Positions 8,541 through 15,934 of a stretch of 64,000 nucleotides of DNA are shown piece after piece; the first letter of the stretch is position 1, and each line of letters begins with the position of its first letter. The stretch spans positions 167,512 through 231,511 of the forward strand of contig NZ_LIVQ01000009.1 in the NCBI RefSeq assembly GCF_001905445.1, read 5' to 3'. A program made the translations under genes and the position numbers. This DNA comes from Streptomyces sp. CB00455 (GTDB lineage: Bacteria > Actinomycetota > Actinomycetes > Streptomycetales > Streptomycetaceae). The notes below the pieces were generated by a model that made no database searches, had not been told where the DNA came from, and saw only the letters and a list, made by a program, of their open reading frames with translations.

Positions 8541-9266
8541 ATGACACGCTGGTACGAGGGCCCGCTGGCCGCATTCGACACGGAGACGACCGGGGTGGAC
8601 GTCGAGCAGGACCGGATCGTGTCCGCCGCGCTCGTCGTGCAGGAGTGTGCGGGCGGGCGGATCCGCTCCACGCGCTGGCTCGTCAATCCCGGCATCCCGG
8701 TGCCGCCGGGTGCCACGGAAGTGCACGGGCTCACCGACGGGCACCTCCAGCGCAACGGCCGCTGGCCCGCGCCGGTGGTGGAGGAGATAGCCCGCGCGCT
8801 CGGGGAGCAGCGGGTGGCGGGCCGGCCGGTGGTGGTGATGAACGCGCCGTTCGATCTGACCCTGCTGGACCGGGAGTTGCGCCGGCACCGGGCGTCCTCG
8901 CTGGCGCGGTACCTGGACAACCGGCCGCTGACGGTGCTCGATCCGCGGGTGCTGGACAAGCACTTGGACCGCTACCGCAAGGGCCGCCGGACCCTGACGG
9001 ACCTGTGCGCGCACTACGGGATAGAGCTGGAGGGGGCGCATGACGCCGCGGCGGACGCGACGGCCTCGCTGGAGCTGGTACGGGCGGTGGGGCGCCGGTT
9101 CGCGGCCCGGCTGGAGCGGCTGACGCCGGCCGAGCTGCACACGCTCCAACAGGTGTGGCACGCGGCGCAGGCGCGGGGATTGCAGGCGTGGTTCGCGCGC
9201 CAGGGGACGCCGGAGCCGGTGGATCCGCACTGGCCGCTGCGGCCGGACCTGTCGACGGCGGCCTAG
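8541..9266 (+). CDS. DEDDh-type 3'-5' exonuclease (DnaQ-like)
   Basis: A 241-residue protein of the DNA polymerase III epsilon/RNase T exonuclease family. All catalytic signatures are visible: exo I FDTETTGVD near residue 12, exo II NAPFDLTLLDREL near 105, and exo III HDAAADATASLELV near 170, with His and Asp in the correct spacing. The start ATG follows GACGAGGAG. It is probably a free-standing exonuclease involved in repair or RNA/DNA turnover. It is divergent from the DUF4365 gene with 207 bases between starts. The longer open frame upstream was rejected because exo I begins only a few residues after this ATG. Confidence 0.93.
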   Translation: MTRWYEGPLAAFDTETTGVDVEQDRIVSAALVVQECAGGRIRSTRWLVNPGIPVPPGATEVHGLTDGHLQRNGRWPAPVVEEIARALGEQRVAGRPVVVMNAPFDLTLLDRELRRHRASSLARYLDNRPLTVLDPRVLDKHLDRYRKGRRTLTDLCAHYGIELEGAHDAAADATASLELVRAVGRRFAARLERLTPAELHTLQQVWHAAQARGLQAWFARQGTPEPVDPHWPLRPDLSTAA

Positions 9267-9289
9267 CGGGGGCGCCCGCCTGGGGCCCC

Positions 9290-9354
9290 GGGAATGCGGA
9301 GGTCCCGGGAATGCGGAAGGCTCGGGAATGCGGAAGGCTCGGGAATGCGGAAGG
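9290..9354. repeat. 17-base tandem repeat, about four copies
   Basis: The unit GGGAATGCGGAAGGCTC occurs at 9307-9323 and 9324-9340, with a diverged copy at 9290-9306 and a partial one at 9341-9354. It lies between the exonuclease stop and the terminator of the tRNA on the opposite strand. Confidence 0.85.
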
Positions 9355-9380
9355 CCGGCCCGTCTTGCGACGGACCGGCC
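9353..9380 (-). terminator. Hairpin downstream of tRNA-Val
   Basis: Arms of 12 bases (GGCCGGCCCGTC and GACGGACCGGCC) with one mismatch and a TTGC loop lie just beyond the 3' end of the tRNA gene on the minus strand. Confidence 0.65.
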
Positions 9381-9388
9381 TGTCCCGG

Positions 9389-9460
9389 TGGGCGATACTG
9401 GGATCGAACCAGTGACCCCTTCGGTGTGAACGAAGTGCTCTCCCGCTGAGCTAATCGCCC
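9389..9460 (-). tRNA. tRNA-Val (CAC)
   Basis: A 72-base cloverleaf: acceptor GGGCGAT/ATCGCCC, D arm GCTCAGCGGGAGAGC, anticodon stem CTTCG/CGAAG with loop TTCACAC (anticodon CAC), T arm CTGGTTCGATCCCAG, discriminator A. CCA is not encoded. It differs from the copy at 12568-12639 at two positions only. Confidence 0.96.
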
Positions 9461-9498
9461 GGGAACGCACTGAACAATACAGAAGCCGCGGGGCTGGT

Positions 9499-10026
9499 TC
9501 AAACCGCTTCCGGCGGGGCGGCCAGCCGGGCCGCGAGGCCGTCCCGTCCGGCCCGCATCATCAGGGCGTGGTTGAGCCGGAACACCGGCCGCCCGGGCAG
9601 GGCGAGGCGCCGCAGCAGGGGCGCGCGGACCTCGACCTCCTGCTCGTACAGCGCGCGGGTGCGCGCGGCCCCGGAGCCGGCCGCCCGTCCGGGACCGGCC
9701 CCCTCCCCCGCTCCGGGGCGGCGCGGCCGTACCGTCCAGCGCGCCCATCCGTCGAGGTCGCCGTGCAGGGATACCTCCAGGACCCCGCGGACGGGGTCGC
9801 GCAGGAGTTCCGTCATGGTCACGCGAAGCGTGTAGGGGAGGGCCGAGCGGATGAGCGCGGTGCCGCTGCGCTCGTCGAGCGCTTCGACCCGGCGTATCTG
9901 GGGCCACCAGCGCGGGTACTCCCCCGGCTGCTCCAGCTCCGCGTAGACGCGTGCGGGTGGCGCGTCGAGGTCCCACACGCTGCGGAAGCGGTAGCGGCTC
10001 CATCGGTCCCAGCTGCTGCGGTCCAT
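9499..10026 (-). CDS. SRPBCC (START/polyketide cyclase-like) protein
   Basis: A 175-residue protein with the helix-grip fold pattern of the SRPBCC superfamily: YRFRSVWDLDAPPARVYAEL at the N-terminus, EYPRWWPQIRRVEAL next, then a run of beta strands and a long C-terminal helix beginning RLNHALMMRAGRDGL. Such proteins bind hydrophobic ligands or act as cyclases. No partner enzyme is adjacent, so the ligand is unknown. An Arg/Gly/Pro-rich insertion lies around residues 105-120. ATG at 10026 is used; it is divergent from the large membrane protein gene, and the palindrome at 10077-10111 sits between them. Confidence 0.82.
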   Translation of the reverse strand: MDRSSWDRWSRYRFRSVWDLDAPPARVYAELEQPGEYPRWWPQIRRVEALDERSGTALIRSALPYTLRVTMTELLRDPVRGVLEVSLHGDLDGWARWTVRPRRPGAGEGAGPGRAAGSGAARTRALYEQEVEVRAPLLRRLALPGRPVFRLNHALMMRAGRDGLAARLAAPPEAV

Positions 10027-10076
10027 GGGTCAAGTCTGGCCCGCCAACGGGCTCCTCATACCCGCTTCGCGGGGAC

Positions 10077-10111
10077 GCGTACGTACTCAGGACGCATCTG
10101 AGTACGTACGC
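10077..10111. promoter_or_regulatory. Perfect 14-base inverted repeat between divergent genes
   Basis: GCGTACGTACTCAG and its exact complement CTGAGTACGTACGC are separated by the 7 bases GACGCAT. The element is 40 bases upstream of the start at 10151 and 50 bases upstream of the divergent start at 10026. A shared operator is the simplest reading; an RNA hairpin in a leader is possible. Confidence 0.6.
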
Positions 10112-10150
10112 CGATGCCCGCGCCGCGTGACCCGCGCCACACTCCGGACC

Positions 10151-12514
10151 ATGAACATCCCCCTGCCGCCGGTCGAAGAGCTGGCGCTCATCGACCGTGA
10201 GCTGGTCCAACTCGACGCCCGCCGGCTGTACTTGCTGGGCCGCCGGGAGTGGCTGCTGCGCCTGCCGGCCCCGCCCGTGCGGCCGCCCGCGGCGCCCGCG
10301 CGGCGCGAGGAGACCTCGGCGCCGGGCGCCCAGAACGTGCTGCTCGCCCTCGGAGCGGTGCTGCTGGCGGTCGCCGCGCTGGCCTTCACGCTGCTGAGCT
10401 GGGGCTCCCTCGGGATCACCGGCCGCTCGGCGGTACTGGCGGTCGTGACGGCCGCGGCGCTGGCCGCTCCGGTCCCGCTGCTGCGCCGCGGCCTGCGCTC
10501 GACGGCGGAGTCGGTGGCCGCGGTGGGGCTGCTGCTGACGGTGCTGGACGCGTACGCGCTGTACGCCGTCGGCCTGCCGGGCACGGACGGCGCCGCGTAC
10601 GCGGCGGGAGCCGCGGCGGTGCTGGCCGCGGCGTGGGGCGGTTACGGGCTGGCCCTGCCGGAGCTGCGGATCCCGTGGTACGCGGCCGTGCTGGCCGCGC
10701 AGTTCCCGCTGCCGCTGGCGGCTTCGGCGGCGCGGGCGGGGCAGCAGGGGGCCGGCTGGGCGCTGCTGGCGACGGCCGCGCTGGACGCGGCCCTGGCATG
10801 GCGGGCCCGTGCGGCCGTCGTCCCCGCGGCGGTCCTGGGCGCGGCGGCGGTCCTCGGCGCCGGGGCGCTGCTGATCGGCGCCGCCGGCTCCTGGTCGGCC
10901 GCCTCCGCGTCGGACGCCCTGGCTCCGGCGGCGCTGCTGCTGGCGGGCGCGGCCCTCGGTACCGCGGCGGCGTGGCGCGAGCCGCGCGCCCGGGGCGCGG
11001 CCCTGGCGGGTGGCCTGTCGGCGGTGGTGGCCGTGGGCGGCGTGGCGCGGCCCGGACTGGATCCGGCCTGGGCGGTGGTGGCGCACCTGCTGGTGGCGCT
11101 CCCGCTGCTGGCGGCGGTGCGGGTGGAGGCGCTGCCGGCCGCGGTAGGGCGCGCTCTGGCCCGGGCGGGGGCGCTGGTGGCCGCGCTGGTGGCGGCGGCG
11201 TCCCTGGCGGCGGCGGTGGCGGCGCTGCCGGCCCGGATCGGCGTACTGGGCGAGGTGTGGGCGGCGACGACCCCGGCGCGGGGCCCGTACGCGCCCGAGG
11301 CGGCGGTCCCGGTGGCCCTGCTGATCACGGCCGGGGCGGCCTGGTGGGCCGGCCGGGCGGTGTCGCGGCCGGAGGGGGCCGCGGTAGCCGTGGCGCTGGC
11401 CTGGGCCGGGCTGTGCACGGCGCCGGGGGCGCTCGCCCTGCCGGTGGCGGCCGTACTCGCCGCGCAGGTGGCGGTGACCGTGGGCGCCGGCGCCCTGGCC
11501 CTGCGCTGCCCGGCGCGCGGCGCCCGTTGCACGGCTGCCTGGTGCGCCCTGGCCGGCGCCATGAGCGTGTCCCTGGGTGCGCTGGACGGGCGGGCGGCGA
11601 CCTTCGCGGTGTGGGGCCTGCTCGGCGCGGGCTGCGCGGCGGGGGCGGCGTACGGGGCCGCTCCGCGCGTCCTGCGCTCCGGAGCGGCGGTGTGCGCCGT
11701 CGGGTACGCGACGGCGCTGGCGGCGGCGCTGGCGGCCGCGGCGCAGATGGCGGTGGCGTGGTGGTCGCTCCCGGTGCTCGTGGTGCCGGCGGCGGTGGCC
11801 GCGCTCGGTCCCCGGCTCGGCGCGGTGCGCGTGCCGGCCGAGGTGGCGGCGGGCGTGGCCGGGGTGCTGGCGGTGGCCCTGTCGGCCGCCCGGACCGGAA
11901 CCCCGGCCTCAGTTCCGGTGCCGACACTGGCGCTGGCGCTGGCGCTGGCCGGGATCGTCTGCGCTGGGGCCGCCGTGCGGGCGGACCGGCGGGTGCTGGG
12001 GCGCCCGGCGGCGGCGCTGCTCGTCGCCGCGGCCTGGGTCCGGCTGGCCGGCGCGGGGGTCTCGGTGCCGGAGGCGTACACGCTGCCGGTGGCGGCGCCC
12101 GCCCTGGCGGTGGGCTTCCTGCGGCGCCGCAGGGACCCGTCGGCGTCCTCGTGGGTGGCTTACGGCCCCGGCCTGGCCGCGGCCCTGCTGCCGAGCCTGC
12201 CGGCCGTCCTGGGTGGCTCGCCGGCCGGGACCGGACAGTGGCTGCGTCCGCTGCTGCTGGGGCTCGCCGCGCTGGCGGTGACCCTGATGGGTGCCCGTCG
12301 ACGGCTCCAGGCGCCGCTGGTGCTGGGCGGCGTGGTGCTCACCGCGGTGGCACTGCACGAGCTGGCCCCGTACGTGGCGCAGCTGGCCGGGGCGCTGCCG
12401 CGCTGGGCGGCGCCGGCCCTGGCGGGCCTGCTGCTGCTGGCGGTGGGCGCGAGCTACGAGAAGCGGCTGCGCGACGCCCGCCGCCTGCGGGACGCGATCG
12501 CCCGGCTCGGATGA
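10151..12514 (+). CDS. Giant Ala-rich multi-span membrane protein (SCO7613 C-terminal-domain type)
   Basis: A 787-residue integral membrane protein. Residues 1-60 are soluble and contain VEELALIDRELVQLDARR and a short RREWLLRLPAPP motif. The rest is an almost uninterrupted series of roughly 20 hydrophobic helices very rich in Ala, Leu, Val and Gly, ending in a basic tail EKRLRDARRLRDAIARLG. This architecture, with an N-terminal coiled segment and many helices, matches the streptomycete family labelled SCO7613 C-terminal domain-containing membrane protein. The biochemical role is unknown. ATG at 10151 is chosen because it starts the conserved soluble segment; no strong ribosome binding site precedes it. 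A 16-base-pair terminator follows directly. Confidence 0.85.
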   Translation: MNIPLPPVEELALIDRELVQLDARRLYLLGRREWLLRLPAPPVRPPAAPARREETSAPGAQNVLLALGAVLLAVAALAFTLLSWGSLGITGRSAVLAVVTAAALAAPVPLLRRGLRSTAESVAAVGLLLTVLDAYALYAVGLPGTDGAAYAAGAAAVLAAAWGGYGLALPELRIPWYAAVLAAQFPLPLAASAARAGQQGAGWALLATAALDAALAWRARAAVVPAAVLGAAAVLGAGALLIGAAGSWSAASASDALAPAALLLAGAALGTAAAWREPRARGAALAGGLSAVVAVGGVARPGLDPAWAVVAHLLVALPLLAAVRVEALPAAVGRALARAGALVAALVAAASLAAAVAALPARIGVLGEVWAATTPARGPYAPEAAVPVALLITAGAAWWAGRAVSRPEGAAVAVALAWAGLCTAPGALALPVAAVLAAQVAVTVGAGALALRCPARGARCTAAWCALAGAMSVSLGALDGRAATFAVWGLLGAGCAAGAAYGAAPRVLRSGAAVCAVGYATALAAALAAAAQMAVAWWSLPVLVVPAAVAALGPRLGAVRVPAEVAAGVAGVLAVALSAARTGTPASVPVPTLALALALAGIVCAGAAVRADRRVLGRPAAALLVAAAWVRLAGAGVSVPEAYTLPVAAPALAVGFLRRRRDPSASSWVAYGPGLAAALLPSLPAVLGGSPAGTGQWLRPLLLGLAALAVTLMGARRRLQAPLVLGGVVLTAVALHELAPYVAQLAGALPRWAAPALAGLLLLAVGASYEKRLRDARRLRDAIARLG

Positions 12515-12523
12515 GCGTGAACG

Positions 12524-12561
12524 CCGAAGGCCCGGAGACGGTGAGGTCTCCGGGCCTTCGG
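12524..12561. terminator. 16-base-pair hairpin terminator
   Basis: CCGAAGGCCCGGAGAC (12524-12539) pairs perfectly with 12546-12561 across a six-base loop. It lies between the membrane protein gene and the oppositely oriented tRNA-Val, so it can serve both strands. Confidence 0.88.
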
Positions 12562-12567
12562 TCCGGG

Positions 12568-12639
12568 TGGGCGATACTGGGTTCGAACCAGTGACCCCTT
12601 CGGTGTGAACGAAGTGCTCTCCCACTGAGCTAATCGCCC
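12568..12639 (-). tRNA. tRNA-Val (CAC), second copy
   Basis: A 72-base cloverleaf with acceptor GGGCGAT/ATCGCCC, anticodon loop TTCACAC (CAC), T loop TTCGAAC and discriminator A. It is identical to the copy at 9389-9460 except for one D-loop and one T-loop base. CCA is not encoded. Confidence 0.96.
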
Positions 12640-12685
12640 GGACGCACCGCAAACATTACCGCATGTCAGCGGTGCTCCCGGACCA

Positions 12686-13132
12686 TCACTGATCCTTGAT
12701 GTCCCAGGGCAGGACGAGCCCGTACTTCCACAGGTAGAAGCCGATCAGCGCGGCCGCGACGACGAGCCCGACCCCGGTCAGGATGAGGTTTCGGCGCCGG
12801 ACCTTCGGGTCGAGCGCCTTCTGCGCGGCCTCGGTGACCTTCCGCTTGGTCCAGCGGAGCACGAGGTGGGCCCAGGCGAACTCGGTGGCCCAGATCGCCA
12901 GACCGGCGAAGATCGCGACCCAGCCCGGCCCGGGCAGGACCAGCATGGCGACACCGGCCCCGATGACGGCCAGGCCCACGACGAAGACGCCGACCTGCCA
13001 GCTCAGGTGCAGGCCGCGGCGCGCCTTGATGAAGTCGGGCGCCTTCGACACGTGCGGCGCCCCTGCGGCGGCGTCCGGAGCGGATTCGCCGGCTGCGGAC
13101 TCATTGGTCTCGCGGTTACTCCCCGTATTCAT
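12686..13132 (-). CDS. TIGR02611-type membrane protein with PGPGW motif
   Basis: A 148-residue membrane protein. After a disordered acidic N-terminus (1-40) come a hydrophobic helix (about 48-66), the motif MLVLPGPGWVAIFAGLAI with the PGPGW signature, a Trp-rich helix, then a basic segment RWTKRKVTEAAQKALDPKVRRR and a final transmembrane helix (about 118-138). This layout is that of the putative transmembrane PGPGW/TIGR02611 family of actinobacteria, function unknown. It is divergent from ssgB, as in other streptomycetes from memory. Confidence 0.87.
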   Translation of the reverse strand: MNTGSNRETNESAAGESAPDAAAGAPHVSKAPDFIKARRGLHLSWQVGVFVVGLAVIGAGVAMLVLPGPGWVAIFAGLAIWATEFAWAHLVLRWTKRKVTEAAQKALDPKVRRRNLILTGVGLVVAAALIGFYLWKYGLVLPWDIKDQ

Positions 13133-13225
13133 GGACTCGAATCTACCCGAGCCGGAAGCACACGTGAATGGTGGTTTGGATCCGCCGTACGAGGGACCCA
13201 GAGGTCCGCAAAACGGTCAGAGGGG

Positions 13226-13249
13226 TTTACAACGGCACCGTAGGTGGCA
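13226..13249 (+). promoter_or_regulatory. Possible alternative-sigma promoter of ssgB (weak)
   Basis: GTTT at 13226-13229, a 14-base spacer and GGTGGC at 13244-13249 loosely resemble the GTTT-N14/16-GGGTA pattern of the SigF/SigH group, on which ssgB transcription depends in S. coelicolor. The match in the -10 region is poor. Confidence 0.3.
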
Positions 13250-13309
13250 TGTCGATTTCGCCGACGTGCGAATCCCCGAGCGCACACTGAGCGAAAGGCC
13301 CTGGCGCTT

Positions 13310-13723
13310 ATGAACACCACGGTCAGCTGCGAGCTGCACCTGCGCCTCGTTGTGTCGAGCGAGTCCTCACTGCCTGTTCCCGCGGGCCTGCGGTATGACA
13401 CGGCCGATCCCTACGCCGTGCACGCCACCTTCCACACCGGCGCCGAGGAGACGGTCGAATGGGTATTCGCCCGCGACCTCCTCGCCGAGGGCCTCCACCG
13501 GCCCACCGGTACCGGCGACGTCCGCGTCTGGCCGTCCCGCAGCCACGGACAGGGCGTCGTCTGCATCGCCCTGAGCTCACCGGAGGGAGAAGCACTGCTC
13601 GAAGCACCCGCCCGAGCACTCGAGTCGTTCCTCAAGCGGACGGACGCCGCGGTCCCACCCGGGACCGAGCACCGGCACTTCGACCTCGACAAGGAGCTCT
13701 CCCACATCCTGGCCGAAAGCTGA
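13310..13723 (+). CDS. ssgB: SsgB, sporulation-specific cell-division activator
   Basis: A 137-residue SsgA-like protein, exactly the length of SsgB. In streptomycetes SsgB is recruited by SsgA to septum sites in aerial hyphae and in turn recruits FtsZ. Visible family features are CELHLRLVVSSESSLPVPAGLRYD at the N-terminus, DPYAVHATFHTG, EWVFARDLLAEGL, the strand GDVRVWPSRS and the C-terminal LESFLKRTDAAVPPG. ATG at 13310 matches the known N-terminus MNTTVSCELHL; an upstream in-frame GTG at 13244 was rejected. Presence of an intact ssgB says the organism forms aerial hyphae and sporulates. Monocistronic. Confidence 0.96.
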   Translation: MNTTVSCELHLRLVVSSESSLPVPAGLRYDTADPYAVHATFHTGAEETVEWVFARDLLAEGLHRPTGTGDVRVWPSRSHGQGVVCIALSSPEGEALLEAPARALESFLKRTDAAVPPGTEHRHFDLDKELSHILAES

Positions 13724-13921
13724 GCCAGGCCCACAGCCGCTCGACACCGTCCGACTCGGGGCGACGGTGCGTGTCGGACAACCACATAGGCAGTGCCGGC
13801 GCTGTTCACGCGGGAGCCACCCGCGCGAACGGCGCCGGTGTGCGTGGGGGGACCCGCTAGAGTCGGCCACCGACGACGGCGGCAGCCCGTCGCCGCAGGC
13901 CCGGCCCATGAGGGAGACCCC

Positions 13922-14542
13922 GTGCAGATCCCCCACGACACCCGTCGCGCGCTCGACGTCGTCGTCGCGCTGGTGAACACCGCGGCCGAGGCGGACCAGC
14001 CCGACGGGCTCGCGGACATCGGCGCCCTGCGCGGCTTCGTCCAGGAGTACGCGATCAGCGACGTGGGCGAGCTCGGCGCCCGCGACCTGGCCGGGGTACG
14101 GACGGTGCGCGGAAAGTTCGCCCAGGTCTTCGCGGCACCGAACTCACGTGCGGCATCCGTACTGATCAACGAGCTGGTGGCGACGGCCGGCACCACCCCG
14201 CAGCTGACCGACCACGACGGCTACGACTGGCACGTGCACTACTTCGCGCCCGGCGCCTCGGTGGGCGACCACCTGGCGGCCGACGGCGGCATGGCCCTGG
14301 CCTTCATCGTGGTCTCCGGCGAACAGGAGCGGCTGCGCCGCTGCGAGGCCCCGGACTGCCGGCGCGCCTTCGTGGACCTGTCCCGCAACCGGTCGCGCCG
14401 CTACTGCGACAGCCGGACCTGCGGGAACCGGCTGCACGTGGCGGCCTACCGGGCGCGCCGCAAGGAGGCCGACGCGGTGCTCTCAGAGCAGGAAGAGGTC
14501 GTGCACGGCGGCGAGCAGCAACAGGGTGCCGATCACACCTAG
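13922..14542 (+). CDS. CGNR zinc-finger (ABATE-domain) regulator
   Basis: A 206-residue protein. The N-terminal part (about 1-130) is the ABATE domain found in putative stress-induced regulators. The C-terminal zinc finger begins with RRCEAPDCRRAFVDLSRNRSRRYCD and ends in the diagnostic CGNR tetrapeptide (SRTCGNRLHVAAYRARRK). Four cysteines are present as C-x4-C and C-x4-C, as expected for zinc binding. A DNA-binding role is inferred from the family. GTG at 13922 is preceded by AGGGAG. The 3' end overlaps by 60 bases a small gene on the opposite strand (14483-14656). Confidence 0.9.
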   Translation: MQIPHDTRRALDVVVALVNTAAEADQPDGLADIGALRGFVQEYAISDVGELGARDLAGVRTVRGKFAQVFAAPNSRAASVLINELVATAGTTPQLTDHDGYDWHVHYFAPGASVGDHLAADGGMALAFIVVSGEQERLRRCEAPDCRRAFVDLSRNRSRRYCDSRTCGNRLHVAAYRARRKEADAVLSEQEEVVHGGEQQQGADHT

Positions 14543-14656
14543 GAAGATCATCAGGGGTGGCTGGGAGAGGGCGAAGAGGCAGCCTCGCGGCTCCTCGGCG
14601 AGAGGGGCGGGTGCCGGCGCGGGCGCCGGGGGCTCACTCGGTGATGTTTCGAGCAT
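14483..14656 (-). CDS. Small single-span membrane protein (57 residues)
   Basis: A short frame of ATG, 56 further codons and TGA, too small for most gene callers. The predicted protein begins MLETSPSEPPAPAPAPAP, continues through LAEEPRGCLFALSQ and ends in one hydrophobic helix of about 25 residues, PPLMIFLGVIGTLLLLAAVHD then LFLL, that reaches the C-terminus. This is the layout of a tail-anchored protein with a Pro/Ala-rich cytoplasmic arm. Codons are strongly G/C in the third position, which supports coding. Its last 60 bases are antisense to the CGNR gene. Function unknown; no ribosome binding site is obvious. Confidence 0.62.
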   Translation of the reverse strand: MLETSPSEPPAPAPAPAPLAEEPRGCLFALSQPPLMIFLGVIGTLLLLAAVHDLFLL

Positions 14657-14757
14657 GTCGGGGCGATGATGGCGCAGCGCGCCGCCGGGCGTCCCTCAAC
14701 ACGCCAGCATCCGCGCGGTAGTTCGCTCGTTCTCGTGTACCTGCGGCGGTTCGCCCG

Positions 14758-15189
14758 TCAGATCCCGTGCTTCTTCAGGATGGCCTCGATGTCGGAGAAG
14801 TCCTCACCGGGCGCGGCGGCGGACGGCTCCTGGCGCGCGGCGGGCCGCGTACGGGCGCCGGCGCCGAGGGACGGCGCGGAGGCCGCCGGGGCGACGGCGT
14901 CACCCGCCGCGCTCGCCCCGGTCGCCCTGCCGACGCGGCGGCGCTCGACGGCCCGGGCGCCGGCCAGGATCAGCCAGGCCAGCGCCAGCAGTCCGAAGCC
15001 GGCCCAGACGGCCGGTTCGAAGACCAGGCCGGACACCCACTGGACGACGCCCGTCAGCACGAGGCCGACCGGCACGAGCGCGTAGGCGGTGATGCGCGCC
15101 GCGGTCAGGAAGCGCCTGCGGTAGGCGGTCACCGCGGCGATGCCCAGCCCTGCCGCGGACACCGCGGAACACATGGTCTCGGCGAGCAT
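14758..15189 (-). CDS. Two-helix membrane protein of unknown function
   Basis: A 143-residue protein beginning MLAETMCSAVSAAGLGIAAV. Hydrophobic segments lie at about 5-22, 35-52 and 58-78, followed by a basic stretch ERRRVGRATG, a Pro/Ala-rich linker and a conserved-looking soluble tail DFSDIEAILKKHGI. ATG at 15189 is preceded by GGAGGA; the longer open frame upstream lacks a binding site. Similar small streptomycete proteins are sometimes misannotated as cellulose synthase. The tail may be a protein-binding peptide, which is speculation. Confidence 0.72.
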   Translation of the reverse strand: MLAETMCSAVSAAGLGIAAVTAYRRRFLTAARITAYALVPVGLVLTGVVQWVSGLVFEPAVWAGFGLLALAWLILAGARAVERRRVGRATGASAAGDAVAPAASAPSLGAGARTRPAARQEPSAAAPGEDFSDIEAILKKHGI

Positions 15190-15361
15190 GGGGTCCTCCA
15201 GAACTGAGCGGTCCGTCCCTGTCCGTCCATCGTGCACCGGGCACCGCCGCGAGGGCGAGGGCGACGGCCGCCCTGGCGCCGATCTCCGGGACATCTCGGG
15301 GTCGGGAATCCTCCCCAGGTCCCGGTCGGCCCGCGGGTCCGGGGGCTGGGAGACTGTTCGT

Positions 15362-15865
15362 ATGACCGATTCCGTGATCCTCGACGTCTGGTGCGAACTG
15401 CAGTGCCCGGACTGCCTCGCCGCGCTGGACGACGTCCGCGCCCTGCGGGCCCGCTACGGCGACCGGCTGGACATCCGGCTGCGCCACTTCCCCCTGGAGA
15501 AGCACAAGCACGCCTTCGCCGCGGCCCAGGCCGCCGAAGAGGCCGTGGAACAGGGGCAGGGCTGGCCCTACGTGGAGGCCGTGCTGGCGCGCACGGCGGA
15601 GCTGGGCGAGCGGGGCGAGCCGGTCCTGCTGGACGCGGCGCGCGAACTGGGCCTGGACGTGGAGGAGTTCGACACCGCCCTGATCGACGGGCGGCACATC
15701 CTGATCGTCGATGCCGACCAGGCGGAGGGCAAGGCCATCGGCGTCACCGGCACCCCCACCTACGTGATCGGCGGCGAACGCCTCGACGGAGGAAAGAGCC
15801 AGGACGGTCTGCGCGCCCGCATCGAGGAGATCGCCGACCGCCTGCTCCGCACGGACACCCCGTAG
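15362..15865 (+). CDS. DsbA-family thioredoxin-fold protein
   Basis: A 167-residue protein with the CxxC active site CPDC at residues 15-18 in WCELQCPDCLAAL and the cis-proline loop TGTPTYVIGGERL near residue 135, both standard for thioredoxin folds. The inserted helical domain (about 55-130, HAFAAAQAAEEAVEQGQGWP) is that of the DsbA/2-hydroxychromene-2-carboxylate isomerase group. There is no signal peptide, so it acts in the cytosol, probably as a thiol oxidoreductase or a mycothiol/organic hydroperoxide-related enzyme. ATG at 15362 has no strong ribosome binding site. Convergent with the GNAT gene and separated from it by a perfect hairpin. Confidence 0.88.
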   Translation: MTDSVILDVWCELQCPDCLAALDDVRALRARYGDRLDIRLRHFPLEKHKHAFAAAQAAEEAVEQGQGWPYVEAVLARTAELGERGEPVLLDAARELGLDVEEFDTALIDGRHILIVDADQAEGKAIGVTGTPTYVIGGERLDGGKSQDGLRARIEEIADRLLRTDTP

Positions 15866-15899
15866 GGGGTGTCGTGCCGGCCGCCCCGGACCGGCCCGA

Positions 15900-15925
15900 C
15901 GGAGCCGGGAGGCCTCCCGGCTCCG
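15900..15925. terminator. Bidirectional hairpin terminator
   Basis: A perfect 26-base palindrome (13-base arms, CGGAGCCGGGAGG) between the convergent DsbA-like and GNAT genes. Confidence 0.82.
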
Positions 15926-15934
15926 GTCACAGCA

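Noticed and set aside
8459..8574. Upstream start extensions of the DUF4365 gene and its partner
   Set aside because: They lack ribosome binding sites and conserved sequence, and would run into the divergent exonuclease promoter.
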